A stretch of 8,354 nt of DNA from an uncultured Legionella sp. (GCA_903885895.1 CAISKC010000090.1:1-8354); one strand, 5' to 3'. Positions 1 to 6,498 are shown, numbered from the stretch's first letter. The notes: generated by a model from the sequence alone, not told the origin. A program made the numbers and translations.

Positions 1-31
1 GTTTACACTTTTAAAAAAATAAGGTGGAGCT

Positions 32-1192
32 ATGAGCATGGTATGGCAAGAGACAAAGGTATTCGAAGAAAAATTGATGTTCATTAATGATTGGTTAAGA
101 CAAGAGTATAATTTGGCAACGCTTTGTAAGCGTTACCAAATAAGCCGACCTACTGGATATGCACTCATAAAACGTTATCAAGCTGAAGGGGTGGGCGCAT
201 TTGAGGCCAGGTCAAAAGCCCCGCATCACATCCCTCACAAAACATCAAAATTAATTGAAGCTGAATTGTTGCGTTTAAAATATCGATATCCCAATTGGGG
301 TCCTTCGATGATAAAAGATTTTCTTGAAAAAGAAAGCATTGAAGGCTCATGGCCTGCAGCAAGTACAATTGGTGATATTTATAAACGTCACGGATTAGTC
401 AAACAAAGAAAGTTGCGAAAAAGAACAGCGCCACACAGTGAGCCATTAAGACATTGTATGGCATCAAATCATGTATGGAGTGCTGATTTTAAGGGGCAAT
501 TTAAATTAAAAAATGGTAACTATTGTTATCCTCTCACCATAACAGACAATTTCAGTCGCTTTTTATTCATGTGTAAAGCATTGAAATCGCCTAATTGTAA
601 TGAAGTAATAAAAGGTTATGAACAAGTATTTTTGGAGCATGGGTTACCTGATGCGATTAGAACTGACAATGGGCAACCGTTCGCTGGACTCGGCATTGGT
701 GGCCTTACACGACTGTCTATCTGGCTTTTAAAATTGGGAATTATGCCAGAGCGTATTGAACCTGGTTGTCCTCAACAAAATGGACGTCATGAACGCATGC
801 ATCGTACATTAAAAGAGGCTGCGGTATTTCCTAAAGAAAAAACGTTAGAAGAACAGCAATTATTGTTTGATGCGTTTCAAACAGAATTTAATACCAAGCG
901 TCCTCATCAAGCCTTAAATGGAAATAGACCTGCTGAAATTCATGTGCGCTCATTGAGGGAACTACCTTCTAAGAGCCCCGATATCGTGTATCCAGATAAC
1001 TTTTTAATTCGGAAAATTAAAATGAATGGCATCATGAAATTTGCTGGAAAAGAATATTTTGTATCAGAACTGTTACATGGAGAACCGGTAGGATTGGAGT
1101 TAATTGAGGAAGAGAAAGCCACTATCTACTTTGGACAATTAAAGTTAGGAATAGTGGACTCTCGTGTAGATAAAATAATTAGACCTTATTGA
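32..1192 (+). CDS. IS481-family transposase (DDE integrase-core)
   Basis: This 386-residue protein would catalyse cut and strand transfer of the surrounding insertion sequence. An N-terminal helix-turn-helix at about residues 25-50 (LATLCKRYQISRPTGYALIK) binds the element ends. The RNase H-like rve core follows at about 140-300, with D152 (WSADFKG), D212 (RTDNGQPFAG) and E254 (NGRHERMHRTLKE) as the likely DDE triad, and the trailing KRPHQAL and NRPAE motifs of the family are present. No frameshift or early stop is seen, so the gene may be active. AAGG at 21-24 suits the ATG at 32, but GGAG at 26-29 is better spaced for the in-frame ATG at 38, which would make it two residues shorter. The gene runs convergently towards dotB. 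Confidence 0.93.
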   Translation: MSMVWQETKVFEEKLMFINDWLRQEYNLATLCKRYQISRPTGYALIKRYQAEGVGAFEARSKAPHHIPHKTSKLIEAELLRLKYRYPNWGPSMIKDFLEKESIEGSWPAASTIGDIYKRHGLVKQRKLRKRTAPHSEPLRHCMASNHVWSADFKGQFKLKNGNYCYPLTITDNFSRFLFMCKALKSPNCNEVIKGYEQVFLEHGLPDAIRTDNGQPFAGLGIGGLTRLSIWLLKLGIMPERIEPGCPQQNGRHERMHRTLKEAAVFPKEKTLEEQQLLFDAFQTEFNTKRPHQALNGNRPAEIHVRSLRELPSKSPDIVYPDNFLIRKIKMNGIMKFAGKEYFVSELLHGEPVGLELIEEEKATIYFGQLKLGIVDSRVDKIIRPY

Positions 1193-1204
1193 TAAATAAG
1201 GTCT
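1181..1204. terminator. perfect 10-bp hairpin at transposase stop codon
   Basis: AGACCTTATT (1181-1190) and AATAAGGTCT (1195-1204) form a perfect 10-bp stem around a GATA tetraloop, and the transposase TGA (1190-1192) lies at the tip. On the plus strand no T-run follows. On the minus strand the stem is followed by a T-rich tail (AATTATTTTAT), so it could act as a weak terminator for dotB transcripts reading into the element. The AT-rich stem makes termination strength doubtful. Confidence 0.4.
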
Positions 1205-1272
1205 ATAAGTGTAAACCATGTACCCGGTTTCATTTGTAAAGTATCTGCCCGGTTGCACATAGGGTACAAGCC

Positions 1273-2394
1273 TTACGCGTCTTCTTTCGTGCCAGCAATG
1301 ATAAGTTTGTAAGTTTTTTCTGAAATAATACCTTGCTCAAATTTACTCTTAGCATCCAACGTCATCAGCTGACCACGTTGTCTCACCAATTTACGCGTTG
1401 TTGTTGTGACTTCATTGGGATCACTATCGAGCAATAAATCACGTGCCGCTTCATCAAAAACCAAATACTCTCGAAGCGCCACGCGCTTGCCATCTACAGT
1501 CGGCACTAATTTCTGCCAAATGCATAAGCGAATCGTTTCCAAAATATCAATAGTACGACCCAGACGTTCTTCTCCAGCATACGAAGTCACCAGACGCCGC
1601 ATGGTCTCGGCTACACCCGATGTATGTAACGTCGTATAAACCGGATGTCCTGTTAAAGCCGCTTCTAACGCAGCAGAAATGGTGGCCGCATCTCGACACT
1701 CTCCCACCATGATCAATCGTGGTTTACGTCGCAAAGCATTGCGCACACCCTCCGCAAAGGAAGGCAAATGTCGTGGGATTTCTGATTGACTCACAATCGC
1801 AGAAGACGTTTCAATTTCATCAAAAACAAACTCGATCGGCGCTTCATACGTCAAAACTTTACGATTAGAATCTGCCGTTTCAATCAGCTCACGAATCACA
1901 GAAGCTAATAACGTTGTTTTACCCGATCCCGTCGCGCCAGTAATAAAAACGATACCTTCTTGGGGGGCTAAGGCTTTTAAAATATTATCTGGTAACCCCA
2001 TGGTTTCGAGTTTAGGAGGCGTAGTTGGAATCGTTCGCAGGGTAATTTGCATACCATCGTGCCCATCAACCAAACATGCGGTCGCGTTAACCCGATACCG
2101 GAAACGCACACCTCGGTTGGGACGAAATTCGTAATGGGTATCAATATCCTTTCCGGACAGCAATTGCGTGGTCGCATTCGGACCATAAATACCATTAATC
2201 AGATCACCCACTTCTGTATTCGATAAAGGTCGGATCGTGATTTTCAACAAACGACCATACACCTCGATAAAGATTGGAGAGCCCGTTTGAATCGTGATAT
2301 CTGAGGCATTGAGCCTTTGGGCATGCTCCAGCATCTTATCCATAAATACTGGGGAAAAGCGCGTAGGCTCGTCAGGCATCAAATCATTGGGCAT
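1273..2394 (-). CDS. dotB: T4BSS secretion ATPase DotB
   Basis: DotB is the cytoplasmic hexameric ATPase of the Dot/Icm type IVB system, a PilT/VirB11-like motor that docks with the DotO ATPase at the inner membrane and is needed for effector export. The 373-residue product is close to the family length. The N-terminal PAS-like domain covers about residues 10-130. The RecA-like domain carries Walker A GATGSGKT at 153-160, an acidic box YEAPIEF at 183-189, Walker B LIMVGECRD at about 227-235, and the His box TGHPVYTTLHT at 248-258. All nucleotide-binding elements are intact. The ATG start has a clear GGAGG six bases upstream. It is the third gene of dotD-dotC-dotB, 31 bp after dotC. The insertion sequence ends four bases beyond its stop codon; whether the last few residues were altered by the insertion cannot be told here. 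Confidence 0.96.
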   Translation of the reverse strand: MPNDLMPDEPTRFSPVFMDKMLEHAQRLNASDITIQTGSPIFIEVYGRLLKITIRPLSNTEVGDLINGIYGPNATTQLLSGKDIDTHYEFRPNRGVRFRYRVNATACLVDGHDGMQITLRTIPTTPPKLETMGLPDNILKALAPQEGIVFITGATGSGKTTLLASVIRELIETADSNRKVLTYEAPIEFVFDEIETSSAIVSQSEIPRHLPSFAEGVRNALRRKPRLIMVGECRDAATISAALEAALTGHPVYTTLHTSGVAETMRRLVTSYAGEERLGRTIDILETIRLCIWQKLVPTVDGKRVALREYLVFDEAARDLLLDSDPNEVTTTTRKLVRQRGQLMTLDAKSKFEQGIISEKTYKLIIAGTKEDA

Positions 2395-2425
2395 CGTGCG
2401 CCTCCATCTAATTTAAAAAGCGTAT

Positions 2426-3337
2426 TCAAGGATTCATCATAGGATGCCAATTTTGCGTCCCAATTTTCACTTTCGCATTCTCGACGCGTTTTTCTAAATC
2501 ATTAAATTGTGAAAGCGCTTGCTCATCTTTTTCTATAGCCGCTCTCCATTCGTTACTATTCATATTCAACGCTGGCAAGGCCGTGATACGTAAGACTCTA
2601 TCATCGATATGAATTTCACCCCCATCCCCAGTGATACCTAAATCAGTATGAGAAACATAGGGTGGCGACACCATATTCATAGCAAGTAATTTCCGGTATA
2701 AAATCATCCCAGTAAAGTCTTCTTTGGCTCGTGCAATATTTTCTTCAAGAATCGTATTGGCCTGGTCCACACCATTTTGCCAACCCTTGGTCACATAATA
2801 GACCCAAATAGCACGCTCTTCTTTATTAATAGGCAATAATGATACATGCGGTGTTTCGGGTTTTTTATAATCCATCCATAGATATTGACGCCAATTCGGT
2901 GGCGTCGTAACAAAATGCGCTTGCTTTGTTACTTTATAAACGCGATCAGAGATCCGAATGGTTTGCATGTCCGCCATATTTAACGTATTACGACCTTCCA
3001 ACAATACAGGTGGCAACACATTGTTCTCTAAAACCAAAGCATTAAAATCATAAATGGTATCCAAATACCGAGTTTGGCGTGTGAGTTGATCGTCGATTAT
3101 TTTTGCACGAAAAGCCAACCCAGACTGGGCGCCAACGCTAAGAGCCGTTTCTTTTAATGCCATTTCGCGTATTTTGCTGGTACTACCAGGACTACTTGGA
3201 TTGCTACCCTTCGTATTTTCCATCGCTTGCAATCCGGACAGAGAATCCGTGTTGGCGTCATCTTGCCCTTGCAATGAAGAGCATCCTATCAAAAAAAGGA
3301 AACATAACCAATAAATCTTACATGTATAAATTTGCAT
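2426..3337 (-). CDS. dotC: T4BSS outer-membrane lipoprotein DotC
   Basis: DotC is a lipoprotein of the Dot/Icm outer-membrane core complex. With DotD it is required to place DotH in the outer membrane. The protein has 303 residues, the usual length for the family. A short signal peptide (residues 1-18, hydrophobic stretch WLCFLFLIG) ends in the lipobox L-I-G-C with the lipidated cysteine at 19. Ser at +2 and +3 favours sorting to the outer membrane. The rest is soluble and periplasmic, containing features typical of DotC such as a WRQYLWMDY stretch around residue 155. The start overlaps the dotD stop by 20 bp, indicating tight, probably coupled, translation. No strong Shine-Dalgarno is seen, which fits coupling. 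The product name rests on the sequence plus its position between dotD and dotB. Confidence 0.94.
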   Translation of the reverse strand: MQIYTCKIYWLCFLFLIGCSSLQGQDDANTDSLSGLQAMENTKGSNPSSPGSTSKIREMALKETALSVGAQSGLAFRAKIIDDQLTRQTRYLDTIYDFNALVLENNVLPPVLLEGRNTLNMADMQTIRISDRVYKVTKQAHFVTTPPNWRQYLWMDYKKPETPHVSLLPINKEERAIWVYYVTKGWQNGVDQANTILEENIARAKEDFTGMILYRKLLAMNMVSPPYVSHTDLGITGDGGEIHIDDRVLRITALPALNMNSNEWRAAIEKDEQALSQFNDLEKRVENAKVKIGTQNWHPMMNP

Positions 3338-3800
3338 ATCTTAGTTCAATTATTTTGCGTTTAGGATAAACACGAATAGCCGCTTTATTACCTGCCTGAT
3401 AATCAATATTACGTAAAATTTCACTCAGACTTTTATTATTGGAGCTCACTCTCACTAAAATAGGGATAGCCGGCGCCTGCCCAAGCACTTGTAAATCATA
3501 CTGCGAAGCTTTGGCAATTCTATTTGTAACTTCTTCAATAGGGCCTGACCAATCTACTGTAGCCCGAGTTTGCAACCCTGCAGCATTAGGGATAGCTAAT
3601 GCATTTCCTTTTATAGGAGGCGTCAGGACTTTCTCTGTTCTAGCCATGGACAACATAGACTTACTAATAGAACCAGCCGCTTCGGCAAGTTTAATCATAG
3701 CGTCATCACTCGCAGCATTCGCTGGCGGTTTTTTACCATTACTCATACAAGCGGTGAGGCTTATTAAGACAACCAAAAGCAAGATAAGTTTGTTTTTCAT
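3318..3800 (-). CDS. dotD: T4BSS outer-membrane lipoprotein DotD
   Basis: DotD is a small lipoprotein of the Dot/Icm core complex; its periplasmic domain has a fold like secretin N-domains and works with DotC and DotH. From the ATG at 3800 the product has 160 residues. It begins with a lysine-containing n-region and a leucine/valine-rich core ending in L-T-A-C, cysteine 18 being the lipidation site. A low-complexity linker follows, then the conserved C-terminal domain at about residues 70-160 (VDWSGPIEEV; SLSEILRNIDYQAG). An in-frame TTG at 3818 would add six residues (after the initiator Met, KHHKL, then Met). I prefer the ATG because it gives a normal lipoprotein signal and leaves about 32 nt of leader after the predicted promoter. 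It is the first gene of the operon and overlaps dotC by 20 bp. Confidence 0.93.
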   Translation of the reverse strand: MKNKLILLLVVLISLTACMSNGKKPPANAASDDAMIKLAEAAGSISKSMLSMARTEKVLTPPIKGNALAIPNAAGLQTRATVDWSGPIEEVTNRIAKASQYDLQVLGQAPAIPILVRVSSNNKSLSEILRNIDYQAGNKAAIRVYPKRKIIELRYANLYM

Positions 3801-3839
3801 GAGTTTATGATGCTTCAAAGGTCTATCGATGATTTACTG

Positions 3840-3868
3840 ATTGAAACAGGAGCGCGGCAGCTTGTCAA
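3840..3868 (-). promoter_or_regulatory. sigma70-like promoter for dotDCB
   Basis: On the minus strand a perfect -35 box TTGACA (3863-3868) is followed by a 17-bp spacer and the -10 box TTCAAT (3840-3845, 4 of 6 consensus). Transcription would begin near 3833, about 32 nt before the dotD ATG. No other candidate of this quality lies in the 185 bp between dotD and the tRNA gene. Confidence 0.6.
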
Positions 3869-3944
3869 GGGCATTCTCAATTGTGCCATCCAATCATATA
3901 GGTGCAATTGCAGCTGTGCAAGCTTTTTTTAAAGCACCGGAGGG

Positions 3945-3973
3945 TTGACTTACATCGTATTCTTCGTTAAGTT
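3945..3973 (+). promoter_or_regulatory. tRNA-Leu promoter
   Basis: TTGACT (3945-3950, 5 of 6 of the -35 consensus) is followed after 17 bp by TAAGTT (3968-3973), a poor -10 match. A GC-rich stretch (GGCACCGC) follows just before the tRNA. A strong -35, a weak -10 and a GC-rich discriminator are typical of stable-RNA promoters under stringent (ppGpp) control in gammaproteobacteria; that regulation is inferred here. Confidence 0.5.
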
Positions 3974-3985
3974 AGGCACCGCAAT

Positions 3986-4072
3986 GCCGAGGTGGTGGAA
4001 TTGGTAGACACGCTAGCTTCAGGTGCTAGTGGGGGCAACCCCGTGGAGGTTCGAGTCCTCTTCTCGGTACCA
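3986..4072 (+). tRNA. tRNA-Leu(CAG)
   Basis: This is an 87-nt class II tRNA with the CCA encoded. The acceptor arm is GCCGAGG paired with TCTCGGT, with discriminator A73. The D-arm contains GGAATTGGTAGAC. The anticodon stem CTAGC/GCTAG encloses the loop TTCAGGT, so the anticodon is CAG, reading CUG leucine codons. The long variable arm GGGGGCAACCCC is typical of tRNA-Leu, and the T-arm has GTTCGAGTC. Odd points are a G1-U72 wobble closing the acceptor stem and a second wobble at 7-66. The gene is divergent from dotD and has its own promoter. A partial copy of its 3' half lies 144 bp downstream. Confidence 0.97.
4035..4071 (+). repeat. direct repeat copy 1 (tRNA 3' half, att-like)
   Basis: This 37-bp stretch from the variable arm to the CC of the CCA end is repeated at 4179-4215 with 31 of 37 bases identical. 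It is the part of the tRNA gene that integrases commonly use as attB. This copy belongs to the functional tRNA. Confidence 0.8.
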
Positions 4073-4129
4073 TTGAGGCGGTTATACGTGATTAGCCATG
4101 ATGTATCACACATAACAGTCTATACATAG

Positions 4130-4147
4130 AGAGCCAAACGTGGCTCT
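4130..4147 (+). terminator. hairpin downstream of tRNA-Leu
   Basis: AGAGCC (4130-4135) and GGCTCT (4142-4147) form a perfect 6-bp stem with the loop AAACGT, followed by the AT-rich TTATATCATT. It may end the tRNA transcript, though the T-run is broken. A second, imperfect stem (4081-4092 with 4105-4116, 10 of 12 paired) lies just before it and might also contribute. Confidence 0.4.
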
Positions 4148-4178
4148 TATATCATTGTTAATATTCTTATGTAACAAA

Positions 4179-4215
4179 GCAACCCCGTAGAGGCTCAGGT
4201 CCTCGTCTCGGCACC
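4179..4215 (+). pseudogene. decayed 3' half of tRNA-Leu (att-like remnant)
   Basis: This stretch aligns without gaps to positions 4035-4071 of the tRNA-Leu gene (31 of 37 identical; five of six differences are transitions). It covers half of the variable arm, the T-arm and the 3' acceptor strand. The T-loop TTC is lost (CTCAGGTC) and the final CCA reads CCC. Nothing resembling a D-arm or anticodon arm lies upstream, so it cannot make a tRNA. A lone 3' half is what tRNA-directed integration leaves behind. A broken tandem gene copy is the alternative. It retains C72, which would pair with G1, unlike the intact gene. Confidence 0.75.
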
Positions 4216-4300
4216 CTCCTGTTCCTGTGCAGAAAAATTGATGCTACACTCAATCTTGATAACGTTGAATGTGAGGACGTTCTTAGCATAAGGATCTGCT

Positions 4301-5536
4301 GTGAAATCTCTCGTTAAAATGCCGCATCGAGCTTGGTATTTTTTGTTGTGTTATCTAGCATATAGCTCCTATACTTTTTACTTTATTATGCTGGAGAGCA
4401 TCCGACCAAAATTGATGATGATGTATCAATTGGACAACGTTCAAATTGAAGCGCACTATCATGTGTTTTATTGGGGGTTACTCGTAGGCGTCACCCTGTT
4501 TAGTATTTTAGTGAATAGCATCAATTATAGAACCTGCTTTATTTGGCTGTGCGTTATCCAAATCTTAGGACTCGTGAAATTACTTTCTCTATCTCCCCTT
4601 ATTGCCAATATCCCCGCCATCCATCAACTCAAATCCGGTATGTTTTTTATAGGAATAGGCGAAGGTGGGATTTTCGCTGTCATTCACCCCTTGATTGCTT
4701 TGATATTTGATAATTCGAAACAAAGCAAAACTCAAATCATGAACTTACTCCATACGAATTGGCCGCTATTCGTTGTGCTTACCTGTTTGTTCGAACTGGC
4801 ATTGGTGGTTTATCAGCTTGATTGGTACTGGAACATTTATACTGCACTTTTTTTATCACTCACGTATGGTGTCATCGCAATGTTTTTACCATTACCTATT
4901 CAAACACAAATACATCGCATATCAACTCAAACCAGACTGCAATCAGCATTGCGCCCAGGATATGTCTTATTACTATTTTGCATGCTTTGCTCATGCATCA
5001 TCCAATTCGTTCCGTTAAATTGGATTAGACAATGGGTGGAAATCGACCTACAAATTCGGCCTATCTTCTTTGTCATATATGTTAGCTGTATCCAATTTGT
5101 TTTTCGCTTACTGGCCGGCTTTATGGTGAAGAAAATATCTCCACCAAGCTTATTAGGATTTGCCACCATTCTAAGTGTATTCAGTCTATATTTTCTCAGC
5201 ATCACTACCAATTCAATATTGATTATCATTGCAATGGGCTTATTATCACTGAGTGTCGCTGGTTATTGGCCAACCTATATGGCTATCATTGCAGATCGAT
5301 ATCCTTTATCTGGCGGACTAGGCATGGGAATTATGAATTTTGTTGGTTATTTTTCCATACTCCGGATTATTCCAGAGTTTTCTAAATTAATAGATGCAGA
5401 AAATATGCAGTATGCTTTTTCACATTTGGCACGGCTCGGTGTGATTTGTCTCATTTTACTAATTGGCGTATCGCTTTCTTTTCGATCACAAGGTGGTTAC
5501 AAAGTACTCTCTAGATATGATCGCTCTTCTCTATAG
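4301..5536 (+). CDS. MFS-family transporter, substrate unknown
   Basis: This 411-residue inner-membrane protein has about 12 hydrophobic helices in two halves, the layout of major facilitator superfamily carriers. Visible family features are a glycine-rich helix GIGEGGIFAVIHP (about 118-130, TM4 region) followed by NLLHTNWPLF (148-157), a central polar loop at about 200-218 (QTQIHRISTQTRLQSALRPG), and in the C-half GYWPTYMAIIADRYPLSGG (321-339) leading into GMGIMN. That last motif recalls MFS groups that carry sugars or nucleosides, but the substrate cannot be named. The start is GTG with AAGGA seven bases upstream; other in-frame starts lack this. The C-terminus overlaps the end of psd on the opposite strand by six bases, with no room for a separate terminator. 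Confidence 0.85.
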   Translation: MKSLVKMPHRAWYFLLCYLAYSSYTFYFIMLESIRPKLMMMYQLDNVQIEAHYHVFYWGLLVGVTLFSILVNSINYRTCFIWLCVIQILGLVKLLSLSPLIANIPAIHQLKSGMFFIGIGEGGIFAVIHPLIALIFDNSKQSKTQIMNLLHTNWPLFVVLTCLFELALVVYQLDWYWNIYTALFLSLTYGVIAMFLPLPIQTQIHRISTQTRLQSALRPGYVLLLFCMLCSCIIQFVPLNWIRQWVEIDLQIRPIFFVIYVSCIQFVFRLLAGFMVKKISPPSLLGFATILSVFSLYFLSITTNSILIIIAMGLLSLSVAGYWPTYMAIIADRYPLSGGLGMGIMNFVGYFSILRIIPEFSKLIDAENMQYAFSHLARLGVICLILLIGVSLSFRSQGGYKVLSRYDRSSL

Positions 5537-6382
5537 GATCTGCTCTGTGGATAGCGCTTGCCCTAATTGAATACTATCTCCAGCACGAAGATGATCCAAC
5601 CATTGAAGCTGATCACGATTAGCAAACAAGACAATGACGGTTGAACCGAGTTTGAAATAGCCCATCTCCATCGCTTTTGCCAGCACAATGGTATCCTTGG
5701 GATATTGGAATCGCTTGATTTGTGAGCCACGCGACAAATCACCATGCCAAACCGTACCCATACTCCCAACAATAGCGGCCCCCACAAGAACCATCGCCAT
5801 CAAACCCCATTCCGTTGAAAAAACGGCGACCAACCGTTCATTTTTAGCAAATAAGTTTGGAATAACTCGCGCGGTCGTAGGCTGCACGGAAAACAACGAT
5901 CCGGGGATATAGATCATTTCTTGTAAATGACCTTCCATAGGCATGTGAACGCGATGATAATCTTTAGGGGATAAATACAATGTCGCGTAGCACCCTGCCT
6001 GGAAAGACGCAGCAAGGCCCTCATCTCCGCCTAACAACGCCGCCACAGAATAGCTGTGCCCCTTCGCTTGCAAGAGTTGCCCATCGGACAAATATCCGAT
6101 TTCACTGATACAACCATCCACTGGAGATACAACATTTGCAGCCGCAATGGGCCGTGCATCCGGTTTAAGACGACGGATAAAAAACTCATTAAATGACGCA
6201 TAATTCAACGGATTAGACTCGAAAGCCTCCGCCATATTGACTTGATATCTCTGAACAAAATCTTGAATAAGATAATTCTTAATCCTCAAAATCCGAAGAT
6301 TAGCCATCCATCCCGCAAAGCGATTCAGTGCACGTTTGGGAATAAGAAATTGAGGGAGCGTTCTAAGATAATCAATTAACAT
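5531..6382 (-). CDS. psd: phosphatidylserine decarboxylase proenzyme
   Basis: Psd converts phosphatidylserine to phosphatidylethanolamine at the cytoplasmic face of the inner membrane. The proenzyme cleaves itself at a serine to form a small pyruvoyl-bearing alpha chain and a larger beta chain. From the ATG at 6382 the product has 283 residues. The catalytic triad is visible: Asp89 in SPVDG, His146 in YHRVHMP, and Ser247 in the cleavage motif KLGST. The N-terminal segment (LPQFLIPKRALNRFAGWMA) and FNEFFIRRLKPDARP are family hallmarks. An in-frame GTG at 6397 would add five residues, but it lies within a few bases of the predicted transcription start, so the ATG is preferred; neither has a clear Shine-Dalgarno. 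It is convergent with the MFS gene and follows the permease on the same strand after 116 bp. Confidence 0.96.
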   Translation of the reverse strand: MLIDYLRTLPQFLIPKRALNRFAGWMANLRILRIKNYLIQDFVQRYQVNMAEAFESNPLNYASFNEFFIRRLKPDARPIAAANVVSPVDGCISEIGYLSDGQLLQAKGHSYSVAALLGGDEGLAASFQAGCYATLYLSPKDYHRVHMPMEGHLQEMIYIPGSLFSVQPTTARVIPNLFAKNERLVAVFSTEWGLMAMVLVGAAIVGSMGTVWHGDLSRGSQIKRFQYPKDTIVLAKAMEMGYFKLGSTVIVLFANRDQLQWLDHLRAGDSIQLGQALSTEQIL

Positions 6383-6409
6383 AATAGGTATGAGCACACA
6401 AAAATCAAA

Positions 6410-6438
6410 ATTCTACTGGTAAAAACATCTTTTGACTA
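6410..6438 (-). promoter_or_regulatory. possible psd promoter
   Basis: On the minus strand TAGTCA (6433-6438, 4 of 6) and TAGAAT (6410-6415, 5 of 6) are separated by 17 bp. The start would be near 6403, about 20 nt before the preferred psd ATG. With the hairpin between permease and psd, this suggests psd is transcribed on its own. Confidence 0.45.
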
Positions 6439-6465
6439 GCGTTTGTTAACAATTCATATCCAGAA

Positions 6466-6484
6466 GCCCTACGCGACATAGGGC
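6466..6484 (-). terminator. hairpin after the permease gene
   Basis: GCCCTA (6466-6471) and TAGGGC (6479-6484) form a perfect 6-bp stem with a 7-nt loop, starting 14 bases beyond the permease stop codon. On the minus strand it is followed by TTCTGG rather than a real U-run, so it may be a weak terminator or an mRNA 3'-end stabiliser. Confidence 0.45.
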
Positions 6485-6498
6485 CCCCGAATTAGCCT

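Larger units (their letters stand above)
1..1268 (+). mobile_element. IS481-family insertion sequence, left end outside window
   Basis: The element carries one long transposase gene. Matching subterminal sequences lie in opposite orientation on its two sides: GTTTACACTT at 1-10 and its reverse complement at 1207-1216. Beyond the right copy, two direct repeats (1217-1229 and 1242-1254, 10 of 13 bases identical, both containing CCCGGTT, 25 bp period) lead to a terminus that reads TGTACCCTATG inward on the minus strand and begins at 1268. This matches the usual IS481 pattern of TGT ends with repeated transposase-binding units. By symmetry about 50 bp of the left end should lie before the window, giving a total near 1.3 kb; that is inference. 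The target-site duplication cannot be checked because the left flank is missing. The right end lies four bases from the dotB stop codon. The exact terminus is uncertain by a few bases. Confidence 0.85.
4073..4300. other. intergenic region between tRNA-Leu and MFS gene
   Basis: This 228-bp gap holds two hairpins (4081-4116 and 4130-4147), the tRNA 3' remnant (4179-4215) and the leader of the MFS gene. In the leader two short inverted repeats occur, ATTGA/TCAAT (4237-4254) and AACGT/ACGTT (4261-4281). An extended -10-like TG-C-TACACT at 4242-4250 could be its promoter, but no convincing -35 accompanies it. No credible small gene is seen. Confidence 0.5.

Noticed and set aside
1406..1639. Plus-strand open frame of 77 codons inside dotB
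   Set aside because: It is an antisense shadow of the conserved DotB ATPase domain with no features of its own.
3439..3810. Long plus-strand open frame of 123 codons
   Set aside because: It lies wholly antisense to dotD, whose lipobox and conserved domain are clear, and has no Shine-Dalgarno or recognisable domain.
3903..3912. Perfect palindrome TGCAATTGCA upstream of dotD, with a second CAATTG at 3878-3883
   Set aside because: It could be a regulator site, but 10-bp palindromes of this composition are common and nothing ties it to a known factor.
3916..3937. T-run with flanking GTGC/GCAC between dotD and the tRNA, looking like a terminator
   Set aside because: No gene ends here on either strand: dotD and the tRNA gene both start from this gap, so a terminator has no obvious purpose, and the stem is only four base pairs with a long AT loop.
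3819..3985. Possible PmrA-type operator (TTAA repeats) controlling dotD
   Set aside because: PmrA controls some dot/icm and effector genes in Legionella and Coxiella, but the only TTAA-like sequence here overlaps the tRNA -10 box, far from the dotD promoter, and no properly spaced repeat is seen.
4927..5229. Minus-strand open frame of 100 codons inside the MFS gene
   Set aside because: The opposite strand encodes hydrophobic helices of an MFS carrier; the antisense product shows no domain and no ribosome binding site.
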